A stretch of DNA of 64,000 bases. It comes from Ptychodera flava (taxonomy: Eukaryota > Hemichordata > Enteropneusta > Ptychoderidae). Under the pieces are notes generated by a model that saw only the letters and a list, made by a program, of their open reading frames with translations, was not told where the DNA came from and did not search any database. Below, piece by piece: positions 11,698-23,800 of this stretch (the first letter of the stretch is position 1; each line of letters starts with the position of its first letter). The stretch is from the NCBI RefSeq assembly GCF_041260155.1, contig NC_091930.1:17062656-17126655 (forward strand). Reading direction: 5' to 3'. The position numbers and the translations under genes were made by a program.

Positions 11698-14600
11698 TAT
11701 TATTAAGACCCTAAATTTGAACACTGCTTTGTTTGCATTCGGCTTATCTTTTCCCTCCCTGTATTTCGAAGAAAAACATAATTGATTTTTCCACATTAGG
11801 ATAACAGCAATATAGAATTTCTAATATTGGTAAATTTGTGGTAGTTTGTTTCTTTAGAAGCAAAATTTTGCATGGTAGCCCTGTCTTTATACTTTATTTT
11901 AAAAGAGAATGGCTTAAAGCTGCATCGAGTCGAGGCAAATTTGATCAAACGGTATTGTGTAGAATGCGCCGTATAATTGAAAGACTTTTCTTTGAGTCAT
12001 ACCTGAAATGTACAAGTCGTCATGTAAAATATACGTAACAAAGTAAACGCACAGTAAATGTAAGCCTTGCTTGATTTTACAACGATAGTATTTCAAGTTC
12101 GCCGTCGCTGGTTACTATAGCAATTTTTAAGTTTGACGCCAGCGGCCCAAAAAAAGATGATCTGGGACGAATTAAAATGTATGACATTGCTTATACTGTG
12201 GGTTGGTCACCCTTACAATGAACAATGGGAATTGCAAAGAACGAATCCATTTTAATTTCTAATACGCGGTTATTTCATAGGTCAGCAACAGAGTATTATC
12301 ACCAGCCCAGACGACACTGTTGCACCAATCGGTGGAACGGTGACTCTTTCTTGTGTCGCTGTCAACAAAACAGGTCATTTGCTATGGTTACACAATGACG
12401 ATCGGGTGATATCTAAAGACGATCGCATTCTAGCTGCAGACGATCGGTGAGTATAACGATTTCAAGTCATGTCTAAGAGAAACGTCATTATTTACGGCCT
12501 GGGGGTCGGAGGAATGTGAGGGGGTCACTCAAAAATTGAAAACTTCAAGAGGGATTGCTCAAAATGTGAAGAGGAAGAAGGGGGTCACTCAATTTTTTGG
12601 TCTAAATAAATTGAAACACCTCTCAGATGGCACCATCACACACTTCAATTTCTCAAAATTTTCGATGCGACTGCTCCCCCCCCTCTCTTGGGGTGGTCTA
12701 ACAATTTTAGTAGGAAAAAATTAATTGAAGACATCTCTCAGATTTCAGGAAACTGCTCCATTGTACACATTAAACACTAAAAATTTTTCACAGGATGTAG
12801 GACAAAACTGAACTTTTTTGAATTCATCCTTTATTATCACAGAAACATGTGTTTGTAAATACCAAAAAATGAGGTATCGTCATTGTTTGGCTGTTGAATA
12901 TTGTGACTCAAACATGTAACAATGATCATGCAAAAAAATGTAAAAAAAAACATCAGTGTTCAATGTCATTTTCAAACAATTTTACCGAGTGCGAAACAAA
13001 TTGAAACACCCCTCAGATAGCACCATTGCACACATCAATTTCTCAAAATTTTCGATTTTGAGAGGGGGCCCCGCTCTCGTGCTCTCCTCCTATGATGTGT
13101 TCTAACAGTTTTACAAATTTAAAAGTACAAAAAACAAACAAATTAAAACACCTCTGAGATTGCACCAGACTGCACCATTGCACATATCAATTTCTCAAAA
13201 CTGTCCACGTAAGATAAGGGACACCCCCTTTGACACTTTTCCCTTCAGCCTCTTGCGTGTTTTCCCCACTGTACTTTCAAATTCCGCCCAGTCAGATATT
13301 CTGGTGAAAACCCTGTCATGATACCCAGCAAAATTAAACAATGCTATATGGTTTGATACTGGTTATAGCGTATCTTTTATATCTGTATTTTGTTGTCCTT
13401 TGAATTTCATTTTGTTGGTTTCACCTTGTTCAACCGTCATGAGATAACCGATGATAATCTAGCAGGGGCCGACAGGGTATATCAGTATTTGAAAGGTCTT
13501 CCGACTATTGGTGAATTTTTGTCATTTTACAAATACATGTATTAGTGTATTGGTATTTAACTTTTCTAAGTGGGGGGGGGGGTCAGTCAAAATGTTTGGG
13601 TTAGAGAGGGTGATTACTCAAATTCATCATCGTTGGCAGGGGTCACTCGAAATTTCGGAGTTTCCCTGAAATTCCTCCAACCCCCATCCCCACCCCCCCA
13701 CCCCCACCCCAGGAAATAATGACGTCTTCGGTGTAGCAGTGATTTACTTGTAAGTTCTCTTTACTCAGCACGAGTACTGAGGCCCGGTTGGTGTTTTCAA
13801 ACCTGTTTCATTTCCAGATATGAAATTGTTGGTGGTGATGGCGACAGTGACGAGTACAGCCTAAAGATACACAATTTAACAGCTTCAGACCAGGGTACGT
13901 ACCGATGTCTGTTGACGAAGTCAGACAACCATGGCCAGGTTATTCCAGACGCCGCTCAGCTGACAATTGGTAAGCAGTGCATCAATTCTGTCTACACATG
14001 AGTATGTATGTATGTATGTATGTATGTATGTATGTATGTATGTATGTATGTATGTATGTATGTATGTATGTATGTATGTATGTATGTATGTATGTATGTA
14101 TGTATGTGTGTATGTATGTATGTATGTATGTATGTATGTATGTATGTATGTATGTGTATCGTATATGGTTGTGTGTGTATCAGTGTGTGTCTGAGTGGGT
14201 CGATGTTTGTTGAATGGTATCAACGGGGGACAACACGGAGAAGGTCTACATCGGACTCACTGATAACACCTTCAAGACGCGCTTCGCTAATCACATGCAA
14301 TCATTCCGTTATGAAAGGTATCGGCACTGCACGGAGCTTTCCAAGTCTGGTCCTTGAAACAAAAGAACCAGGTCTTTGACATTTCGTGGTTAATTATTAA
14401 TGACAAAGCATCAAGTTACTCTAACATAAACAAGCGATATAATCTATGTGTATCAGAAAAGCTGCACATTATCAATGCTGACAATTCTACGCTGTTAAAC
14501 AAACGCTCGGAGTTGGTTTCAAAATGTCTCCACCAAAACAAAATTTATTTATCGAATTTTAACACCACCTACAGATAGAATGATACGTCCCAAGAATACA

Positions 14601-14775
14601 TATATAAGACTGTCAAGCAAAGAATTCTTTCACTTCTTCTTTCTGATGATTGTAGGATTCATGAAACTTAAGTAACAGATATCATTACTCTGTGCATGAA
14701 GTAATTTTGTATTATTATTTATAACGCTCTGCTTTAGCATCGAGCACTGTAAGTTCCCACGAGGACATCTGTATA

Positions 14776-14844
<69 letters not shown>

Positions 14845-17800
14845 AAAATATTTTATGCATATTTCAGTATACACAGAATTGCAGACGTTCATAAAGACAC
14901 CTACTTCTATTACAACCACTGTTGGATTCAACGTTACGTTCGAATGCGCAGTCGCCAACAAAGTAGGTACATTGATTTGGTTCATCGACAGCAACCCCGT
15001 CAGCGCAGACGAACGTGTTGTCGCCAATGACAACAGGTACAGTATAGTCGTAGGACAGTCACAGCTACAGTACAACTTGCAAATCGAGCAAGTCGTCGCG
15101 GAGGATTCTGGGCTATATCAATGCGTGGTCACTGAAGCTGATAATAATCCCCGAATCGAGTCCAGTGTGGTGAGGCTGACAGTAAATGGTAAGTTCAGTA
15201 ATCATTATATTTTGAAGATTCAAAAAATTACAGACAGTGCTCTTGATATGCTGAGGTGTGAGGAAGAAGTCTTTGTCAAAGAGGTATGCAACCGTATAGC
15301 GAACGTTTAACACTGAATGGCTGCACCTTTCAGCGACTGACTGCGGCACTGCGATAGGCATCATTTTCAACTCATCTAAACTTCAGTGTATACTTCGCAT
15401 ACAGGAATTTCTTGTCAGTGTGTACTTACTTCAATGCGCAGTATCTGTAACCCTTGAACAGATTTACATCGTAGTGTCGTTCTTCAGACTAATGCAATCC
15501 TTAATTTCTGCTAAGACAAAGTTGAAGTGTGAATCGTTAGCTTTGCCAACAAGATGCATTGAAATTGTATGATGTGTTATTGTTGAATAGTGTATTCTTA
15601 TCAGGTCTTAAATTTATTATGGACAATACAATGGGATGTTATGCATTCGATGTTAGGCATTTCAAAAACAGTTGTGAGAGTAGAACAAGAAATACTGAAA
15701 GCGAAGATGGAATAACATTTGCCATTAATATAGTGCGCGACTCAAATTTGCAAAAATATTGCTTAAAACTATCCTAAATAAAACTTTAGCCATTCTTTAA
15801 ATGTCTAATTGAAAGACTTTTCTTTACTAAGTCATATTTTAAGTGTGCATATTGTCGGGGTACAAGTGCGAATCCGAAGTATAGTGTACTAGAGAAACAA
15901 TTATTTAACATTTACCGATACTTCCAGTCAAATTCAAAATGGCCGCCAACACTGTGTTAAATCTTTGTGGAAAAATATCTTTTTGACTTTCACGAAAAGT
16001 AAGAAGTGGAAAATTCCACTGCATCAATAGCTTCAAAATGAAATAAGTGGTCAACCAAAAATAAATTGTAAAAAAAAAAAACGAGAGTTCGAATGATTGT
16101 CTCCGTGGATATTCTACCTTACCGTGAAGCGGTCTACGACCGCTGAACTTAAGGTAGTATGCACCTCGAAAGTGAAAGACTTAAACTTAAAATTTGCTCA
16201 AATTTTCCTCAAGGACTCTTTCCAGCATTCTCTTTCAAGAATCAACAATAAAAATCGGGGGAGGGGACACGTGCAAATTTTGATACTAGAGGAACGAATA
16301 CCAAAAATTGACCGATATTGGAAATTCAAAATGGCCGCCATCCCTGTGTTAACTCTATGGTGAAAAATAATATTTTTCGATTTTGGAAAAACTATTAAAG
16401 ACGGTGAATTTTTTTCTTATATCAAGACCTTTAAAATGAATCCCTAAAGTAGTAGATCAGAGAAGAATTGTAAAAATGTCTGAATGTCTGTTCGCGTAGG
16501 CATTCTATCTTATAGGGTTTTCTTTTATGCTTTCAGCTTCAAGTTTACAATCATTCTTGGTTGAACCAGGCAATGTGATTCTCTTAGAAGGCAGCAACCA
16601 CACCTTAGAGTGCTCTGTCAGTGACAAGGAAGGTGTTGTCATTTGGCAAAAAGATGGCGAACCTTTAAACAGTGATTACATTCTGAACAGTGGCGTCTCT
16701 AGTAACATTTATGAAGTAGAGGCGACAACCAATGTTGGCGTGGAATATAACTTAATTATAAAGAGTGTGACGTCAGAAGAAGCAGGCACGTACACATGTA
16801 CGGTTACTGCAGCTGGAAGTTCAAGTTACTTGATGTCGAGGGCAGCAACTGTCATTGTTATTCAAGGTAAGTTCTTGCTCAACTTTGTTTGCATGCGTCT
16901 AGCTGAAACGTTTGAGAGCTTTGATGCAGTTGACCTTGTTCTTGTCGTTGCTGTTGTTGTGGTGGCTGTGGTGTTAGTGCTGGTAGTGGTGGTGGTGGTG
17001 ATGATGATGATGATGATCATGACGATCATGATGATGATGTTAATGATGATGATGATGATGATGATGATGATGGTGGTGGTGATGGTAGTGGAGAAGTCTA
17101 ATGTAGTTCTGTACAGACAGTTACAACCGTGCTCAAACTTGCGCCTAATTCTTTGAATTTCAAAATTACATTTTGACGTGTCGCATTGCCAGTGTACATG
17201 ACATAAAGGCAAATATATGATGCCAAACATTTATGAGGAAAAATAACGCTCATTGCATTTCATTACCAGAGCAAACTATCTCCCAATCACCGACGTCACG
17301 AGCTGGAAAACCGGGAGACAACATTACCTTACAGTGCGAGACAAGACACAAAGTTGGATATCTGGAATGGTACAGAAGTCAAGACAATCAACAAAGTCTT
17401 GAGAAGATCAGCACAGACACAGATGTGGAAACAGCATTCTCAGACAGGTCAGTGCCAATGGTAGAATGCCATGGTCGAGTAAAAAGTCAGTTTGTCATGA
17501 AGTGAATCTTTCTAGCGTCAGTCCAAAATATCGAAAAATGGACAAGTCAACTGTAGCTGACAGTGTTTGCCTCAACGAAGTCGTACCTGCATAAAATACA
17601 TTCAAGTTAATTTTTTTTGTGTTATCAAACTTAGATATTCAATCGTCGGTAATCAAGCCAACGGTGAGTACATCCTAGAGATACGCAACTTACAGTACAG
17701 CGACGCTGGTCAGTATTCATGTCATTTGACCGAAGAGGGCGTACAGGGACAGGTGTGGTCGTCACCGGCTGAGTTGACGGTCATAGGTAAGTTATGATAT

Positions 17801-20800
17801 TTTTTTGATTGAAATAATTAATGAATCAATTAGGCTTATTCGGTATGTTCTCTTCGCCTCAAGGTCTTTGCGAAAAATACTCCACAACAAAACAAACGGT
17901 GACCCTTATACAGCATGGAATGTTATGCTGGAATTAATAAGTTTGAATCATACCATCCACTCTTTAAACCCTTTCACCACCATGGTTTGTCCCAAATCCA
18001 TTGTTTTCTATGGTAAAGTTGGACCTGTACACAGGGAACTGGGGGTGAAAGGGTTAAAGCACAAAGAAAAAGTAGGCGCCTATGCACAGCAAAAAATATA
18101 ATTGTTCCTGTGATAGGCCCTGTACAGACCCTGACACAACCCTGTGGCACAGGTTTGTGTCAGCAAAGACGTCCCATTGCTCTGACAGGGGCTGATGTGC
18201 AGGTCTGTATCCAGGGCTGTGGGGACAGGAGTGTGTACAATGATGTGGACAAAGTGATGTGACAGGGCCTGAAATTTCCGCCTCTCTCAACACTGTATTT
18301 ACAGGACTGTACACCGCAATGTGAATACAGACCTGTAACAGGGTCAACAATTTTTAATGTGCACACAACTATGCCTGAATTCATTTTTGTCAACACAATT
18401 AGCCTGTTTTCCTGAAAATATACACCCCTGAAATCTGACAAATTTTCAGACCCTGTAACAGGCCCTGTAAATTCAACACTGACGCACCACTGTTTGTACA
18501 CCAGTATTTCAGTCATGTGGTCACAGCACTGGATACACTCAGAAATTGCATCACTGTATACATTCCTGTAATACCAGGCCTGATACAGACCTGTTCATAC
18601 ACCCCTGATATCTGACCAATTTTACGGGTCCTGTAACAGAGGTTATTTCTTAGGGACTGTTACAGGTACTGATCCGACCTGTTACAGGCATGTATTAAAA
18701 TCTGCCTGTAGTGTTCTTGCTTTATATTTAAGATCCATTTTAGGGATTTGTACAGCATTTTCAAAAGGTCCGGTATCGAAAATGTTTGATCTCGTATTTT
18801 GTATATGTATAATAATTGTGACGCTGACAACCCATCCCGATGAAGAATACTAGCATCACCTAAATTTGTGTTCAAGTTCACTCTTACCTAACAGTCCAAA
18901 ATGTTGTAATTGGTATACTGCGATTACTGAAAGTATTAAAAGTCTTTCATGGTCACTGCCACATTCAAAAGATACATCTTATTACAGACTGATTTTTGCT
19001 TGCAGACTCTATTCAGCAATCATTCTTGGTCGAACCGTCAAGTGCCAGTGTCCTGGAAGACGACGATCACACCTTACAGTGCTCTGTCAGTGACAAGGAA
19101 GGTGTTGTCATTTGGCAAAAAGATGGCGAACCTTTAAACAGTGATTACATTCTGAACAGTGGCGTCTCTGGTAACATTTATCAAGTAGAGGCGCCAACCA
19201 ATGTTGGCGTGGAATATAACTTAATTATAAAGAGTGTGACGTCAGAAGAAGCAGGCACGTACACATGTACGGTTACTGCAGCTGGAAGTTCAAGTTACTT
19301 GGTGTCCAGTCCTGCCATTGTCAGTGTTATTCGCAGTAAGTTGTTGTTCAGTTTTGCATGTAAATGATGATGATGATGATGAAGATGATGATAATGATGA
19401 TGATGATGATGATGATGATGCTGATGATGATGATGATGAGATGTTGGAGATGGTAGTGGAGATCTTGGATATGATGATAGGAGTGGTGGTGGGGATGATA
19501 TTAATAACAACAGTTATTGTAACTGCAATCCATTCAAAAAAAATCTTTCAACTTTCGATATATAGATCAAGAATGAAAAATCTATGTCAGTTTTACACTG
19601 ATATTATGACTTAAACCTGAGTCTAACTCAACGCCTGGCTTCCTGGGGTAATTAATCACTTCGACATTTGTGACAAAAATGATTTCAACAGGAAAAAGTC
19701 ATCTTCTATGAATTTTGTCGCCAGAGCAAACAATATCACGATCACCGACGTCACGTGTTGGAAGACCAGGAGAGAGCATTACATTGCAGTGCGTGACACA
19801 AGACAAAGTTGGGCATCTAGAATGGTATCAAAGCCAACAAGGGAACCGTGTGAAGATCAGCTCAGACACAAGTGTGGAGACGACATTCTCAGACAGGTAT
19901 GAGTCGCTGGTAGCTGCAATAATTATAGCCACCAGGGCTACAATTATTGGAGAACAAACATTCAGGAGTCAAGAGGGTTGTTAAGCAAATAAAAGTTATG
20001 CCAAGAGAAGAGCATTGTTTGATGGGTGAGATCACTTTACTCTTGAAGGAGACCTAGAAGTATGTCAAACTCTGCTACTAGTCACTCGTGTTCCCTCCAT
20101 GAGTTGTCACTTGTTAACGAGGAAAATACTGGCGTCGCTTTACCGCAACAGTCAGTTGAATCATTTATGTTTAATTTTGCATTACTCTATTAAACTTAGA
20201 TATTCAATTATCGGCGATCAAGTCAACGGAGAGTACATCCTGGAAATCCGAAACTTACAGTACAGCGATGCTGGTCAGTATTCATGTCATTTGACCGAAG
20301 AGGGAGTGCAGGAAGAGGTGTGGTCGTCAACGGCTGAGTTGACAGTCATGATCACAGGTGAGATGGCTATAAGGACAATTCATTATCTAGTTCTCACCAT
20401 AAAGTTCGATCGGGATTTAACTCAAGGCAGATTTACATAAAGAACTACTGTTGTTTTATGTCATTTTTCACGTAAAAACGCCTTCTTTCATCATGAAGCT
20501 GTCATTTCCCTATTTTGCATCAAACGACTTTTTTAACGTCATCGATATCTATGTCTAGGTAGAGCACTGTCTGTGCAGATTATGATCTGTTGTCTTGTTC
20601 GTTCTGAAAAATAAGCATTGAAGTATGAAAGTCAACAAGCTTATCTTCACATGCTAGGAATTTATAGGTAATCTAGGCTACACTATTTGATTTTTCAGCC
20701 ACCGAACCACCATCAGACGACTCCCCAGTTTGCCAAATAGAAACGAGAAACGACACCATGTATCTTGGTGATACTGTACTCTTTACTTGCGAGTTCCAAG

Positions 20801-23800
20801 GCGTTGGATCGCTGCCAGGTCTACAGTGGAGTAAAGACGAGCAACCAATACAACAAATGAACATGGAATCACCGACCGGGGTCAAAGTTGGATTTCAACT
20901 TTCTGTCAGCGAGAACGAGGGCGGTGTGACCTACACGTGCACTGCTAGCCATGCCACATTTAGTGAACCAAAAACGTGTCACGTGGGTCCATTGAAAATA
21001 GGTAGGTGACTACAAAACCAGTGAAGGATAACAATAAATACGAGATAGAAGACTTTCGTTTGCTCTCCGTACTATTTTTCTCAACGATTGTTGTGCACTG
21101 CATACATTTTGCCAACTGTAAGTTGCTAAAATGTGATCTATTGACTTCGCTCCGACCCCATTCGGATTTACCAGTGTTTGAAAACCATCATCGATAAAGT
21201 TGAAAGTCATTTTATCGTTCTTCTTCTTTGTCGTTGTTTTGAATGCGCATGTACACAGTCTCTATCATGGCTTTGACGAATGTCAGTTGTATGAGTAGTG
21301 TCCTGGTTGCCAAATGCCTTTTTGTGTAAGTGTAATTACAGCTCGTTGCTTGGATACTACAAATCGTGAAAGTAATGCATATTATGATCCATAAAGTGAA
21401 TGTTCACTGAAAGACCACATTTGAATAAAAATACACAAAAGCCTGGCACGACTGAAGATTAGTGCACATGGACGTTTCGTTTTAATTGTTAGTAGGGAAT
21501 CTACTCATATGATCACTCTTTTAGAACCCTCTGAAAATTCCTTTTAATTCGCGATAAACGGTGTGTCCACTAATATTCAGTCTTGCCAACGACCTATTTT
21601 CACTTTTAAGATGAAAACTATCGAAAGGGTTAAGAGAGTAGCCATATTCCACATTATATGAACAAATCTACAACAGCATTGTTTTTTTCATATTTTAGTT
21701 TCGCTGTCATTGCAATAAAGGCAGGCAAAATTGATATTTCTAGGCCCTTGCACAGTGACTGTCTTATCAAAGCCATATTATGAGTTTTCGACGTTACAAT
21801 TTTACATTTGTGATTTTCTCTTTGATTGTCACACTAGAATGGATCAAAACGTCTCCAAAAAGCGCCACAGTCTTTCCATACGGTACAGTAACTCTGGAAT
21901 GTCAGATTGGCCGGAAAATCGGAAGTGTCGTTTGGTACAAGGATGAAGTGGCGATCACTAGCGACACGACAGTAACCAATGGCAACAGCCGATACCTGGT
22001 AACGGGCGATCGTACCAACAAAGAATACAATTTGCTTATAAACGACATCCAAGCTGAGGACGCAGGGTACTATCAGTGTGGTATGGTCAAGTCGACAAGA
22101 AGAAGACGAAAGCGAAGTGTGGAGGGTCGATCTGAGTCGGCGTATCTCCACGTTGATAGTAAGATTTTACATCTTTAAGTAGTCTTGAATCGGTGTGCTG
22201 TTTGCTATTTTGACCTCAGACAGTCACGCCTCTTATCTTCTGTCGGGTCAGGCTGGAGGTCAAAGATTTTACTGGTGGAACTAACGCATCAACAAAGCAC
22301 TGACTAATTAATTGATTGGTTGATTGATTGATTGATTGATTTGCGAAATAAAAGGTTGATTCGGAAAAGTCCAAGAATAAAACCGACAGTTGTCAGTACA
22401 ATGTTGCCCTGTGCGTATATAATTCTGCAGGCCCACTGCAATTAAACCTGTGAGCAGAACGTCATGTTCTGTAATATTAATATTAATACTGTGGTTGTGA
22501 TACAACGATCACGGTTAGTTTGAAATACACTGAAAGTCGGGTAAGTTTTGGGAAAGCTTTCAATATCAAGGCATTCATTCCGGTGGCATGTCCTCGCCCG
22601 ATTGGTAATTTTGAATGAATGTAGATCGAACAGAAATACAAGACTGGATTTCAAAACAATGTCATGTTCGTGGGGTGGCATTGTGTTGTGGTTTGTCCTG
22701 ATATGCGTGTATTTTCTATTAGAATCCAATTAATAGTTGGACGCATTGACGTTGAGATGCATCATATCTGAGTATGTCATTTTTTTCTCAGCCACGACCC
22801 CACATCTGTACATGGTGCCAGCTGATCGAGTGTCACGTGAAGGTTACAGCGTGGAAATCAAATGCGCCATCGTCAACAAGGAAGTAAACTCTCAGTTGCT
22901 ATGGTACCAAGACGACATTTTGATAAGCACTGATCGTGATGTTGAAGAAGGTTATAGCAACAGGTATGTCACTTTGACATAATTAATGTATGAAGCGCAA
23001 CATAGGTCTGTAAGGGTATTCATTGATGCAAAATATATCATTGAGCGATGTTTAAGTATGTAAATTTATGACGACTCATTTTGAATGTTGCAAATTGATA
23101 TTTAGCCTGCCTTGGTACATTATCATAGTAGCATTATGTCTTTTTAGATCTCTAACAGGTTTCACACTCCAAACTCCCAATATCCACCTATCTTTCTCAT
23201 TCGTTGAAAGCCAGTGGCAGGCACCACTACCAACGGGACAAGTTTCCACCTACTTATTTTGGGGGGTCTCACCATTTCTTAAAGTATACAACTGTACTTG
23301 CATGCTACATAAAGTCAAAAACAACAATATTGATACATCAATCAAAGACACTTGATCATTCAAGTTGTCCTAATGGTGCAAGCCATTATTCTTGTGATAG
23401 TTTAGCTTTCAAAGTCGGCTTGACAGGGTTTTAGTCATTTCTTTTCATTTATACTTTGTGATAGATTCTCCATAACTGGAAATGAAGATAGAGGAGAGTA
23501 TTTCTTGAATATACGACCGGCGATGAAAAATGACGCCGGGGTCTACAAATGCCAGTCAACCGGAAGTCAATCAAAATCATCGCTTCCGGTGCAACTGACG
23601 TTACGAGGTACGTCATAAACAACCAATAAACCCTGGCGTCAATGCGATTCGGTAGATAAAATCCTAAAATTGCCAGTCAAATTTAGATGTTTACAGAAGA
23701 TAATTCTTAAACATTAGACACACATGAAAACATTATAAAATAGTACAATCAGAGAGAATAAGAGGAGAGAGAGGGGGAGGGGCGACCATTGGCCATTCAC

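Noticed and set aside
14001..14379. Long ORFs of Met-Tyr-Val-Cys and His-Thr-Tyr-Ile repeats on both strands
   Set aside because: They are translations of a tetranucleotide microsatellite and have no independent coding evidence. The same holds at 42005-42430.
18054..18516. Minus-strand ORFs of 98-118 codons in the cctgtaacag repeat
   Set aside because: The sequence is a dispersed repeat found again at 26443, with no protein-family features.
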